NCBI RefSeq assembly: GCF_000411455.1
Contig: NZ_KE150458.1
Span: forward strand, 694,876 to 758,875
Length of the DNA: 64,000 nt
Source of the DNA: Microbacterium sp. oral taxon 186 str. F0373
Lineage (GTDB): Bacteria > Actinomycetota > Actinomycetes > Actinomycetales > Microbacteriaceae
Direction: 5' to 3'
Below, one piece after another: positions 19,489-26,415 of the stretch. Within the stretch, counting starts at the first letter, position 1, and the number at the start of each line of letters is the position of its first letter. The notes beneath the pieces were generated by a model. That model worked only from the letters and a program-made list of their open reading frames with translations. It was not told the DNA's origin and did no database searches. The translations under genes and the position numbers were made by a program.

Positions 19489-20513
19489 CATCCACCGGCT
19501 CCGGCACGATCCGCCTCGTCGATCGCCAGCCGGCGGTGTCCGGTGCCGAGATGGTCGCCGCGCTGGTACCGCCGCCGCAGTTCGACGGCGCCACCTTCGA
19601 CACGTATCGCGCCGACCCGGCGTTTCCTTCGCAGCAGGAGGCGAAGGAGCGACTCATCTCGTTCAGCCTGGGCGGAGGACCGGCAGAACGCGGAGGACTC
19701 TTCCGTCGTGCGAAGAAGGTCCCGGAGATGAAGCCGGGCGTGTATCTCGACGGCGGTTTCGGCGTCGGCAAGACCCACCTGCTGGCGGCGATCTACCATG
19801 CGATGCCGGCGCGGCGGAAGTACTTCGGGTCGTTCATCGAGTACACCGCACTGGTCGGAGCACTCGGGTACCAGAAGACGGTCGAGCTCTTCCGCGGTGC
19901 GGACCTGCTGTGCATCGACGAGTTCGAGCTCGACGATCCGGGCGACACGATGGTGATGACGCGGCTGCTGGGGGAGCTGGTCCCGACCGGCACACGGCTC
20001 GCGGCGACGTCGAACACGCCGCCCAATGCGCTCGGCGAAGGGCGGTTCGCCGCGCAGGACTTCCTTCGCGAGATCCACGCCATGGCGTCGAGCTTCGAGA
20101 CCATCCGCATCGACGGCACCGATTACCGTCAGCGCGCCCTCGACGGGCACGCCGAGGTGTGGGACGACGATGCCTATCGCGCGGCGATCGATGCCGCCGC
20201 GGCATCCGGTGTCGTCTCGGACGACGCCTTCGCCGAACTGATCCGCCATCTCGCGACGGTGCATCCGTCGCGCTACGTGCGGCTGATCGAGAACCTGTCG
20301 ACGATCGGCCTACGCGATGTCGTCACGCTGCAGGACCAGTCCGCGGCGCTGCGATTCGTCGCCTTCGTGGACCGGGCGTACGACGCGCAGATTCCCGTGC
20401 GCGCGACCGGTCGACCGCTCGACGAGGTCTTCGGCGAGGAGATGCTCGCGGGCGGCTACCGCAAGAAGTACCTGCGAGCGATCTCCCGCCTGAATGCACT
20501 CACGCATTCCTGA
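19485..20513 (+). CDS. zapE: Cell division protein ZapE (AFG1-type ATPase)
   Basis: A 342-aa P-loop ATPase of the AFG1/ZapE family. In E. coli ZapE acts on the FtsZ ring; mitochondrial relatives take part in protein quality control. Walker A is GGFGVGKTHLLA (about residues 86-97) and Walker B is LLCIDEFELDD. The arginine-finger and sensor blocks follow in LAATSNTPPNALGEGRF. The length is slightly below the roughly 375 aa of the E. coli protein. The start is an ATGA overlap with the upstream hydrolase. A connection to SepH-dependent division is possible only in the general sense that both genes are nearby; no direct link is shown. Confidence 0.9.
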   Translation: MTSTGSGTIRLVDRQPAVSGAEMVAALVPPPQFDGATFDTYRADPAFPSQQEAKERLISFSLGGGPAERGGLFRRAKKVPEMKPGVYLDGGFGVGKTHLLAAIYHAMPARRKYFGSFIEYTALVGALGYQKTVELFRGADLLCIDEFELDDPGDTMVMTRLLGELVPTGTRLAATSNTPPNALGEGRFAAQDFLREIHAMASSFETIRIDGTDYRQRALDGHAEVWDDDAYRAAIDAAAASGVVSDDAFAELIRHLATVHPSRYVRLIENLSTIGLRDVVTLQDQSAALRFVAFVDRAYDAQIPVRATGRPLDEVFGEEMLAGGYRKKYLRAISRLNALTHS

Positions 20514-20542
20514 CCGCTCTCACGGGCGACGGATGCCGCGCC

Positions 20543-20620
20543 GAAACGTGATGTTTACCTGGGCGCGTCGGCCGTAACGAGCGCGAAACACGACGCGGGT
20601 ACCGGCGGTAACCGCGTACC
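20543..20620 (+). promoter_or_regulatory. GlnR-type nitrogen-control boxes upstream of amtB
   Basis: GTAAC (20574-20578), 6 nt, GAAAC (20585-20589) is an exact match to the actinobacterial GlnR a-b box pattern gTnAC-N6-GaAAC. A second, looser pair lies upstream (GAAAC at 20543, then TTTAC at 20554). Further GGTAC, GTAAC and GTACC elements follow at 20598-20620. This implies ammonium-limitation control. The rest of 20514-20704 shows no gene. Confidence 0.65.
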
Positions 20621-20704
20621 GCAACACTGAGTGCGCTGGGACGTCCCGACCCCGAAACCGCGACGCCCCGGTCCGAGTTACACAACACATCAGTGAGGAC
20701 CTTC

Positions 20705-21976
20705 ATGGACAGCGGAAATCTCGCTTGGTATATCGCCGCTACGGCTCTCGTGCTCTTTATGACGCCGGGCGTGGCTTTCTTCTACGGCGGCCTCGTCAAG
20801 GCGAAGAGCGTCATCAGCATGATGATGATGAGCTTCGGCGCGATGGGTCTCGTCGCGGTGCTCTGGATCCTCTACGGATACAACATGCAGACCGCCGACT
20901 GGTGGGGCGGCATCCTGGGCAACCCCTTCTCCGACTTCGGCCTCGGCGCGATGGCGACCGGTGAGAACGCGACCGTGAACCTCACGGCCGTCGCCTACGG
21001 CGCCACCTTCGCCATCATCACCGTGGCCCTCATCTCCGGCGCCATCGCCGACCGCGCCCGCTTCGGCTCGTGGATGATCTTCGCGTTCTTCTTCGCGACG
21101 ATCGACTACTTCGCCGTCGCCGGCTGGGTGTGGAACACCAACGGCTGGATCTTCAACCTCGGCACCACGCTGGGCTTCTCGACCGAGGTGATCGACTACG
21201 CCGGTGGAACCGCTGTCCACATCAACGCCGGTGCCGCCGCCCTCGCTCTCGCGCTGGTGCTCGGCAAGCGCGTCGGCTTCCAGAAGGGCATCCACAAGCC
21301 GCACAACGTGCCGCTGGTGATGCTGGGAGCTGCGATCCTGTGGTTCGGCTGGTTCGGCTTCAACGCCGGCGCCGCGGCCTTCTACGCTGCCCCCGAGGGC
21401 ACCTCGGGGGATATCCTCTCCGGCATCGCCGGGGTCGGATCGCCTGCCGGCCTCATCGTCCTGAACACGCTGGGCGCGACCGCTGCCGCCATCCTCGGTT
21501 GGGCGATCGTCGAGAAGCTGAAGGACGGAAAGCCGACCGCCGTGGGCGCCGCCTCGGGTGCCGTCGCGGGTCTCGTCGCCATCACGCCCTCCTGCGCCAA
21601 CCTGGCACCGGGCTGGTCGCTGCTGCTCGGTGTCATCGCCGGCGCGGTGTGCGCCCTCGCGGTGGAGCTCAAGTGGCGTCTCGGCTTCGACGACTCGCTC
21701 GACGTCGTGGGCGTCCACCTCGTCGGTGGTCTGATCGGAACGCTGTACCTCGGCTTCTTCGCCACGGGCACGGGCCTGTTCCTCGGCGGCAACGCCGACC
21801 AGCTGATCCTCCAGGCGATCGCTGCCGTCACCGTGCTGGTGTTCTCCTTCGTGGTCGCCTACGTGCTCGGCTTCATCATCGAGAAGACGATCGGCTTCCG
21901 CGTCAAGAACGAGGACGAGATCGCCGGCATCGACACCGTCGTGCACGGTGAAGAGGGCTACGCGCTCGTCGACTGA
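20705..21976 (+). CDS. amtB: Ammonium transporter (Amt family)
   Basis: A 423-aa channel-type transporter with about 11 membrane helices that moves ammonium into the cell. The N-terminus MDSGNLAWYIAATALVLFMTPGVAFFYGG is diagnostic. The conserved twin-His pore residues fall in the TAVHINAGAAALALALVLG and DSLDVVGVHLVGGLIG blocks. I choose the ATG at 20705 behind TGAGGACCTT over a GTG four codons earlier. No PII (glnK) gene follows. Instead a terminator closes the unit, which is unusual because amtB and glnK are often paired. Upstream GlnR-like boxes predict induction under nitrogen limitation. Confidence 0.96.
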   Translation: MDSGNLAWYIAATALVLFMTPGVAFFYGGLVKAKSVISMMMMSFGAMGLVAVLWILYGYNMQTADWWGGILGNPFSDFGLGAMATGENATVNLTAVAYGATFAIITVALISGAIADRARFGSWMIFAFFFATIDYFAVAGWVWNTNGWIFNLGTTLGFSTEVIDYAGGTAVHINAGAAALALALVLGKRVGFQKGIHKPHNVPLVMLGAAILWFGWFGFNAGAAAFYAAPEGTSGDILSGIAGVGSPAGLIVLNTLGATAAAILGWAIVEKLKDGKPTAVGAASGAVAGLVAITPSCANLAPGWSLLLGVIAGAVCALAVELKWRLGFDDSLDVVGVHLVGGLIGTLYLGFFATGTGLFLGGNADQLILQAIAAVTVLVFSFVVAYVLGFIIEKTIGFRVKNEDEIAGIDTVVHGEEGYALVD

Positions 21977-21987
21977 CACGAATCCCT

Positions 21988-22025
21988 CGAAGGGGCGTCG
22001 GATCTCACGATCCGGCGCCCCTTCG
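21988..22025 (+). terminator. Terminator after amtB
   Basis: A near-perfect 17-bp stem (21988-22004 with 22009-22025) has a TCAC loop and one G/T mismatch in the middle. No T-tract. Confidence 0.8.
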
Positions 22026-22055
22026 GCGTGTGCGAACACATCCGACAGCGATTGG

Positions 22056-22061
22056 TAGCGT
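22056..22061 (+). promoter_or_regulatory. -10 element of leaderless PemK-like gene
   Basis: TAGCGT is exactly 6 nt before the ATG at 22068, with no Shine-Dalgarno. Confidence 0.55.
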
Positions 22062-22067
22062 GAAGCC

Positions 22068-22634
22068 ATGGCATCTCGCGACGGACGCGGCACTCTGACA
22101 TCGCTCGTCCGGGGGATTCTCGGCCTCTTCGGTGGCCGCTCCCGCCCCTCGGCGCCCGCGAGGACGCCGGGGCCGTCGCGGCCCACCGCCCCCACGACGC
22201 TCAGCCCCGGTCAGGACGGACAGACGGCGACACGCGAGGTCCGCCCGCCGGCGCGTGGCGGTCTGACGATCAGATACGCCCCACAGCGTGACGGGGCTCC
22301 GGATGCCGGGGAGGTCGTGTGGACCTGGGTGCCGTACGAGGAGAACGACGGGCGCGGCAAGGACCGCCCCGTCCTGGTGATCGGCCACGACGGCGCCGAC
22401 CGGGTGTTCGCGGTGCGTTTGACCAGCAAGGCCCACGACGGCGACCGTGATTACCTCTCCATCGGCACCGGGGCGTGGGACTCGCAGGGCCGGCCGTCGT
22501 GGGTCGATATCGAGCAGCTCTACAGCGTGCACGTGCGCGGGATGCGACGCGAGGCCGCAGCCCTGGACCGTCGACGGTTCGCGGGGGTCGCCGCGGCACT
22601 TCAGGGTCGCTACGGCTGGCTGAGCGAGGTCTGA
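22068..22634 (+). CDS. PemK/MazF-like protein without an adjacent antitoxin
   Basis: A 188-aa protein with a roughly 65-residue Pro/Arg/Thr-rich N-terminus, then a small beta domain resembling the PemK/MazF (CcdB-like) fold: GEVVWTWVPYEENDGRGKDRPVLVIGHD (the 'RPVLVI' strand is typical) and SWVDIEQLYSVHVRGMRR. MazF toxins are ribosome-independent endoribonucleases, but the typical toxin is about 110 aa and sits next to an antitoxin gene. No antitoxin-like ORF flanks this one: amtB with its terminator is upstream and the YnfA gene is convergent. A house-keeping or degenerate role is therefore equally likely. Family assignment is moderate; toxicity is unproven. Confidence 0.65.
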   Translation: MASRDGRGTLTSLVRGILGLFGGRSRPSAPARTPGPSRPTAPTTLSPGQDGQTATREVRPPARGGLTIRYAPQRDGAPDAGEVVWTWVPYEENDGRGKDRPVLVIGHDGADRVFAVRLTSKAHDGDRDYLSIGTGAWDSQGRPSWVDIEQLYSVHVRGMRREAAALDRRRFAGVAAALQGRYGWLSEV

Positions 22635-22658
22635 GCGGCCCGGCGCACCCGGTGCCGG

Positions 22659-23006
22659 CTACTCCGCCCCGCGCTGGAGTGCGGGGGCGAAGATGATGAT
22701 CGCGGCTCCGAGGAGCGCCACAGCCGAGCCGATGTAGTCCCAGAGCGTGGGTTTGAAGCCGTCGATGACGATTCCCCAGGCAAGGGAGCCGGCGACGAAG
22801 ACTCCACCGTACGCCGCGAGCACACGCCCGAAGTGTGCGTCGGGCTGGAAAGCCGCGACGAACCCGTAGCCGCCGAGGGCGATCACCCCGAGCACGGCGA
22901 ACAGCCACCCCCGGTTCTCACGGACCGACTGCCAAATGAGCCAGGCCCCGCCGATCTCGGCGATCGCCGCGAGCACGAACAGGATGATGATCCGCGCGGT
23001 GGTCAT
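22659..23006 (-). CDS. YnfA family (UPF0060) small membrane protein
   Basis: A 115-aa protein with four hydrophobic helices: [58 protein letters not shown] and [18 protein letters not shown]. The [16 protein letters not shown] and [16 protein letters not shown] blocks match UPF0060/YnfA, which is distantly related to the SMR drug-efflux family. Transport activity is not shown here. The ATG at 23004-23006 is preceded by CACACT at 6 nt (23018-23013). A GTG one codon earlier is the alternative. It sits 12 bp below another small membrane-protein gene on the same strand. Confidence 0.88.
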   Translation of the reverse strand: MTTARIIILFVLAAIAEIGGAWLIWQSVRENRGWLFAVLGVIALGGYGFVAAFQPDAHFGRVLAAYGGVFVAGSLAWGIVIDGFKPTLWDYIGSAVALLGAAIIIFAPALQRGAE

Positions 23007-23012
23007 CACGCC

Positions 23013-23018
23013 AGTGTG
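23013..23018 (-). promoter_or_regulatory. Candidate -10 of YnfA gene
   Basis: On minus, CACACT lies 6 nt before the ATG at 23006. The first base is C rather than T, as also seen before pepN and DUF1361. Confidence 0.4.
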
Positions 23019-23486
23019 TCAGGCGGACGTATCGGCCGTGTTTCCCGTGCCGGTGCGGGATCGTCTCGGCATCCGGGCGAGGAGCGGCCGCGGCCAGGCC
23101 CCGAGGGCGAGAACGGCGAGCACAGTCTGCAGGAGCCCGGTCGTGAAGTAGATGCCGTGCATCGGCGACCAGACCAGCAGCAGGGCGATCTCGACGAAGA
23201 TCCAGATCATCATCACGAGCCCGGATGCCGCGTGCAGCCCCCATGCGACGACGCACCGCCTTCGTTGCGCGATGATCGCCAGCAGCTGAGAGCCGCCGAC
23301 GATGACACCGAGGATGAGTCCCGGCCACACCCACGAGGAGAAGGGCGTGCGCTCGAGCCACTCGTGCGGCATTCCGACACGGTCGCCGCCCACGAGCACG
23401 AGGAGCACGCACCCGGCGACGGCCGATGCCAGATTGAAGAGGGCGACGACCGCCAGCGTCACGCGGATGCCGGGGGATACGCTCAC
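23019..23486 (-). CDS. Small membrane protein of unknown function
   Basis: A 155-aa protein with about four helices (TLAVVALFNLASAVAGCVLLVLV, WPGLILGVIVGGSQLLAII, GLHAASGLVMMIWIFVEIALLLVW and TGLLQTVLAVLALGAW) and a basic C-terminal tail. I do not recognise a named family. The start is GTG at 23486 with TAGCGT 7 nt upstream (23499-23494), another leaderless-type arrangement. It lies just ahead of the YnfA gene on the same strand, with separate promoter-like elements. Confidence 0.75.
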   Translation of the reverse strand: MSVSPGIRVTLAVVALFNLASAVAGCVLLVLVGGDRVGMPHEWLERTPFSSWVWPGLILGVIVGGSQLLAIIAQRRRCVVAWGLHAASGLVMMIWIFVEIALLLVWSPMHGIYFTTGLLQTVLAVLALGAWPRPLLARMPRRSRTGTGNTADTSA

Positions 23487-23493
23487 GATCGTG

Positions 23494-23499
23494 ACGCTA
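23494..23499 (-). promoter_or_regulatory. -10 element of the 155-aa membrane protein gene
   Basis: TAGCGT on minus, 7 nt before the GTG at 23486. Confidence 0.5.
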
Positions 23500-23542
23500 C
23501 GCGTCAGCGCCGCCGGGCGTCCGGCGGTTCGCCGTGAATAGA

Positions 23543-23569
23543 GAAACCCCCGGCGGGGCCGGGGGTTTC
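23543..23569 (-). terminator. Terminator after tRNA-Val(CAC)
   Basis: A 12-bp perfect stem GAAACCCCCGGC (23543-23554) pairs with 23558-23569 around a 3-nt loop. On minus it is followed by a pyrimidine-rich stretch. Confidence 0.8.
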
Positions 23570-23570
23570 G

Positions 23571-23646
23571 TGGTGGGCGATACCAGACTCGAACTGATGA
23601 CCTCTTCCGTGTGAAGGAAGCGCGCTACCAACTGCGCCAATCGCCC
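23571..23646 (-). tRNA. tRNA-Val (anticodon CAC)
   Basis: A 76-nt gene on minus with 7-bp acceptor GGGCGAT/ATCGCCC, anticodon loop TTCACAC giving CAC (reads GUG), the T-loop consensus TTCGAGT and an encoded 3' CCA (23573-23571). It is divergent from the three plus-strand tRNA genes that follow. Confidence 0.95.
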
Positions 23647-23747
23647 AAGACCCGTGCGGGCCGAGACTCGATGCTACCGGATGCCGGGCGCTGACACGAA
23701 TCCTGCGGCCGCCCAGACCGCGAGACACGCGCGGGCGGCGCTCGGTT

Positions 23748-23775
23748 TTGCGATGGCGAAATAGTCGGCTAAAGT
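23748..23775 (+). promoter_or_regulatory. Promoter of the tRNA-Gly/Cys/Val cluster
   Basis: TTGCGA (23748-23753) and TAAAGT (23770-23775) are spaced by 16 bp. They end 31 bp before the tRNA-Gly 5' end, leaving a short precursor leader. Confidence 0.6.
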
Positions 23776-23806
23776 CGATCAAGTTCCCGGGGCAACCAGG
23801 AAGCAT

Positions 23807-23879
23807 GCGGATGTAGCGCAGTTGGTAGCGCATCACCTTGCCAAGGTGAGGGTCGCGAGTTCGAGTCTCGTCATCCGCT
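23807..23879 (+). tRNA. tRNA-Gly (anticodon GCC)
   Basis: A 73-nt gene with acceptor GCGGATG/CATCCGC, anticodon stem TCACC/GGTGA, loop TTGCCAA giving GCC, and T-loop TTCGAGT. CCA is not encoded. Confidence 0.95.
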
Positions 23880-23889
23880 CGAGTGCAGG

Positions 23890-23909
23890 GATCGTTTTTC
23901 GAAACGATC
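23890..23909 (+). other. UUCG-tetraloop hairpin between tRNA genes
   Basis: GATCGTTT and AAACGATC form an 8-bp perfect stem around a TTCG loop, in the spacer between tRNA-Gly and tRNA-Cys. It may guide processing or partially terminate transcription. Two copies of CCACACGGT follow at 23928-23936 and 23941-23949, the second running into the tRNA-Cys 5' end. Confidence 0.55.
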
Positions 23910-23946
23910 ACGGCACGTGGGGTCAAACCACACGGTTAATCCACAC

Positions 23947-24017
23947 GGTGGCGTGGCCGAGCGGCTAGGCACCGGCCTGCAAAGCCGTTTACACGGGTTC
24001 GAATCCCGTCGCCACCT
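23947..24017 (+). tRNA. tRNA-Cys (anticodon GCA)
   Basis: A 71-nt gene with acceptor GGTGGCG/CGCCACC, anticodon loop CTGCAAA giving GCA, T-loop TTCGAAT and discriminator T (U73, typical of tRNA-Cys). No encoded CCA. Confidence 0.95.
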
Positions 24018-24045
24018 CGCCTCATAACTGAACAAGCCTGTATAG

Positions 24046-24117
24046 GCGCGATTGGCGCAGCGGTAGCGCGCTTCCCTGACACGGAAGAGGTCACTGGTTC
24101 GATCCCAGTATCGCGCA
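24046..24117 (+). tRNA. tRNA-Val (anticodon GAC)
   Basis: The acceptor is GCGCGAT/ATCGCGC, the anticodon loop CTGACAC gives GAC (reads GUC/GUU), and the T-loop is TTCGATC. It lies 28 bp after tRNA-Cys and ahead of a T-rich terminator, so Gly-Cys-Val is one transcript. Its anticodon arm closely resembles that of the minus-strand tRNA-Val, which suggests a duplicated pair. Confidence 0.95.
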
Positions 24118-24123
24118 CCGAAG

Positions 24124-24149
24124 AAACCCCGGTCAGCCGGGGTTTTTTT
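24124..24149 (+). terminator. Rho-independent terminator of the tRNA cluster
   Basis: AAACCCCGG (24124-24132), TCAG loop, CCGGGGTTT (24137-24145), then a continuous T-tract to 24149. It is the only classic T-tract terminator I found in the window. Confidence 0.9.
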
Positions 24150-24215
24150 GTGCCCGGAAGGTGCGGCGCAACGTGTGCAGACCGCGCCGGGACCATGGGC
24201 AGAGCCGGAAACGCA

Positions 24216-24249
24216 GAGAGGCGGGACGCGGCACTGCGACCCGCCTCTC
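24216..24249. repeat. Hairpin with 10-bp stem in gene-free region
   Basis: GAGAGGCGGG (24216-24225) pairs perfectly with CCCGCCTCTC (24240-24249) around a 14-nt loop. It shares the GGCGGGACG sequence with the hairpin at 24341. It lies in the 24150-24522 stretch, which holds no convincing gene. Confidence 0.7.
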
Positions 24250-24295
24250 CATAGCTCGCATCAGCTATCGAAAGTGGAACTCGATGACCCCCAGG

Positions 24296-24413
24296 CCATC
24301 ACGATCACCATAGGGTGTTGCGATCCCGCGAGGCAACGAAAAGGCGGGACGTTTGCATCTGACGTCCCGCCTTGCGCAGTTCATCTCGGGGGATTGCTCT
24401 GCGATCGTGATGG
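24296..24413. repeat. Nested inverted repeats, possible MITE-like or structural element
   Basis: Outer arms CCATCACGATC (24296-24306) and GATCGTGATGG (24403-24413) are exact complements. Inside, AAGGCGGGACGT (24341-24352) pairs perfectly over 12 bp with 24362-24373. The arrangement could form a long branched stem or cruciform. There is no open reading frame with normal codon use, no transposase and no clear target-site duplication. It lies between the tRNA terminator and the ACT-domain gene. Confidence 0.6.
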
Positions 24414-24522
24414 TCCCCAGACCGTTCACCCTCTCACCGTAGCCACACCCGATCCGAGAGGACGTCATGGCGTCCGGCGTGGCGTCGCGCGGCGACCCTC
24501 GCACCCGCCGCAGCCTGAGCGT

Positions 24523-24528
24523 TAGGCT
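24523..24528 (+). promoter_or_regulatory. -10 element of leaderless ACT-domain gene
   Basis: TAGGCT is exactly 6 nt before the ATG at 24535, with no Shine-Dalgarno. Confidence 0.6.
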
Positions 24529-24534
24529 CGCCGC

Positions 24535-25044
24535 ATGGCCCACCTCGTGCTCACCGTCGTCGGCGACGATCGTGCCGGACTCGTCAGCGCTCTCGCCCGC
24601 ACCATCGCCGATCACGGCGGCAACTGGGAGCAGAGCGAACTCGCCGAGCTGGCCGGCGCGTTCGCGGGCATCGTGCTCGTCGCGGTGCCCGACGACCAGC
24701 AGCGGGCCCTCACGAGCGCCCTCAGCGGCCTCGACGGATTGCTGCGTGTGACGACGCACGACGCGCCGGCGGCGGCATCCGCCGACGCGCCTCACACCGT
24801 CTCGTTCACCGTCCTGGGCAACGACCGCCCCGGCATCGTCCGCGACGTCACCGCCGCCATCGCCGCGCACGCGCTCAGCATCGACACGTTCCGCAGCCGC
24901 ACCCTCGACGCACCCATGTCCGGGGGCACACTGTTCGAGGCGACCGTCACCGTCAGCCTGCCGGCCGCAGCGGATGCCGAGACGCTCACCTCGGCACTCG
25001 AAGCCCTCGCGGGGGAGATCCAGGTCGATCTCACCGTCGCCTGA
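24535..25044 (+). CDS. Tandem ACT-domain protein (GcvR-like)
   Basis: A 169-aa protein made of two ACT domains. The first begins LVLTVVGDDRAGLVSALARTIADHGGNW and the second VSFTVLGNDRPGIVRDVTAAIAAH. Both have the Gly-Asn/Asp-Asp-Arg-x-Gly turn that binds amino acids in this fold. This architecture is that of GcvR/YkkB-like proteins, in which the pair senses glycine or another amino acid and modulates a regulator. The target here is unknown and no gcv genes are nearby. It is convergent with the ArsB-type permease. Confidence 0.85.
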   Translation: MAHLVLTVVGDDRAGLVSALARTIADHGGNWEQSELAELAGAFAGIVLVAVPDDQQRALTSALSGLDGLLRVTTHDAPAAASADAPHTVSFTVLGNDRPGIVRDVTAAIAAHALSIDTFRSRTLDAPMSGGTLFEATVTVSLPAAADAETLTSALEALAGEIQVDLTVA

Positions 25045-25072
25045 GCCGAGAGGGCATCTCCGTGAGCGGTCG

Positions 25073-26233
25073 TCAGTGCAACGCGAGCGGGATGACGGCG
25101 AGCGCGACGGTGACCGGCGCGACGACGAGGCCCCACAGGATGTAGCGCTTCCACGGGACGTCCACGCCGACGGCATGCAGACGCTCGTGCCACAGGAGTG
25201 TGGCCAGCGAGGCCCACGGGGTGATCAAAGGTCCCGCGTTGACGCCGATGAGCAGCGCGGCGAGGCGCACGGGGGAGCCGGCCGCCGACTCCAGGGCGAG
25301 ATAGGCCGGCAGGTTGTTGACGACATTCGCTCCCAGCATGCCGACGCCCGCGACTTGCCAGAGGGAAAGGAGATCTTCACCCGAGCCGGTCGCGGCGGCC
25401 AGGAGCAGTCCCGAGCCGAGGGCCTCCGCCGCACCGACGGCGAGGAACAGCCCCGAGGCGAAAACGACCAGCTGCCACGGCACGAGCTCCCAGCGCAGGG
25501 CGGTCGGCGAGCGCCACGCGAAGACGATCGTGAGCACGACGGCGGCGCCCAATGCCGGCATCCACGGTGCGATGCCGATGACCAGCAGCGGCATCATGAC
25601 GACGAGGACGACGGCCGAGATCCGCAGCAGCACGGGGTCGGACACCCGGAGCGGACGGGCGGGTGTGAAACGACCCCGCAGATCGCGCCGGTTCGTGAGC
25701 CACAGCAGGATCACCGTGACGACCGTCGCGATGATCGCCGACGGTCCCAGAAGGCCCAGGAAGCCGAGCGCGTCGAGATCGCCGAGCCGATGCGCGGCGA
25801 GCAGGTTGGTGAGGTTGGAGACCGGCAGGAACAGCGACGCGGTGTTGGCCAGCCACACGGTCGCGAACGCGAAGGGCATCGGCGAGAGCCCATTGGCGCG
25901 GGCGACCGCGACGACCACCGGCGTCAAGAGCACGGCCGTGGTGTCCAAGGACAGGAACGCCGTCACGACGGCGGCGAACGCCACCACCATGAGCCACAGC
26001 AGGATCACCCGACCTCGCGACAGTCGCGCCAGGCGCGCTGCGGCGGCGTCGAACACGCCGGCCCGGGCGGCGAGTTCGGCGACGATCGTCACGGCGACGA
26101 CGAACAGGAGGATCGGCCACACGCGGTCGCCGATCTCCAGCGCCGCATCCAGCGGAAGAACTCCGAACACGACGGCTGCGCCGCCCAGGAGCAGGAGCAC
26201 CGCTCCAATCACGGCAAGCATCACGGCATCCAT
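25073..26233 (-). CDS. ArsB/SLC13-type permease
   Basis: A roughly 386-aa integral membrane protein with about 10-11 helices in two inverted halves. Diagnostic ion-transporter-superfamily stretches are [19 protein letters not shown] (helical-hairpin region), [20 protein letters not shown], and [17 protein letters not shown] with the paired-Asn motif. This is typical of ArsB-like arsenite and SLC13/NhaD-type transporters. There is no arsR, arsC or ars operon next to it, so the substrate is uncertain. The ATG at 26233 is slightly better placed relative to GAGGG than the adjacent ATG at 26236. Its 5' end faces the thrS leader, giving a divergent region. Confidence 0.85.
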   Translation of the reverse strand: MDAVMLAVIGAVLLLLGGAAVVFGVLPLDAALEIGDRVWPILLFVVAVTIVAELAARAGVFDAAAARLARLSRGRVILLWLMVVAFAAVVTAFLSLDTTAVLLTPVVVAVARANGLSPMPFAFATVWLANTASLFLPVSNLTNLLAAHRLGDLDALGFLGLLGPSAIIATVVTVILLWLTNRRDLRGRFTPARPLRVSDPVLLRISAVVLVVMMPLLVIGIAPWMPALGAAVVLTIVFAWRSPTALRWELVPWQLVVFASGLFLAVGAAEALGSGLLLAAATGSGEDLLSLWQVAGVGMLGANVVNNLPAYLALESAAGSPVRLAALLIGVNAGPLITPWASLATLLWHERLHAVGVDVPWKRYILWGLVVAPVTVALAVIPLALH

Positions 26234-26266
26234 CATGGACCCTCATCGACCCGTCCCGTGCGGCGA

Positions 26267-26272
26267 TAGACT
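26267..26272 (+). promoter_or_regulatory. -10 element driving the thrS leader ORF
   Basis: TAGACT is exactly 6 nt before the ATG at 26279, the same geometry as other leaderless starts in the window. It implies that thrS mRNA begins with this small ORF. Confidence 0.55.
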
Positions 26273-26278
26273 GCACAT

Positions 26279-26350
26279 ATGGAACTGAGCCGGATCACCG
26301 CCTTCGCGACCGGCGCGCACACGCCCGGCGTACGAACGATCTGGGCCTGA
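26279..26350 (+). CDS. Candidate 23-aa leader peptide upstream of thrS
   Basis: A short ORF (ATG 26279, TGA 26348-26350) encodes a 23-residue peptide with Thr at positions 7, 11, 15 and 20 (codons ACC, ACC, ACG, ACG) and a final RTIWA. It sits behind a TAGACT -10 at the leaderless spacing and ends 65 nt before thrS. A GGGCGC-ACG-GCGCCC hairpin (26358-26372) follows its stop. The layout fits ribosome-mediated attenuation or translational coupling responding to charged tRNA-Thr. The Thr codons are spaced rather than in a run, so regulation is a hypothesis. The ORF is too short for coding statistics. Confidence 0.45.
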   Translation: MELSRITAFATGAHTPGVRTIWA

Positions 26351-26415
26351 GCGGGCAGGGCGCACGGCGCCCGAAGCTGAGCACCCCATCCGATCCCTCT
26401 TCTGGAGACCTTCCC

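Noticed and set aside
23571..24117. Protein-coding frames across the tRNA genes
   Set aside because: They overlap complete tRNA structures on both strands and have no ribosome binding site.
23571..24413. tRNA-adjacent integrated element (att site)
   Set aside because: No integrase, phage gene or duplicated tRNA 3' end was found. The neighbouring genes are ordinary.
24150..24522. ORF on minus through the nested inverted repeats
   Set aside because: Its sequence is largely dictated by hairpins, shows no family motif, and runs antisense to the ACT-domain gene.
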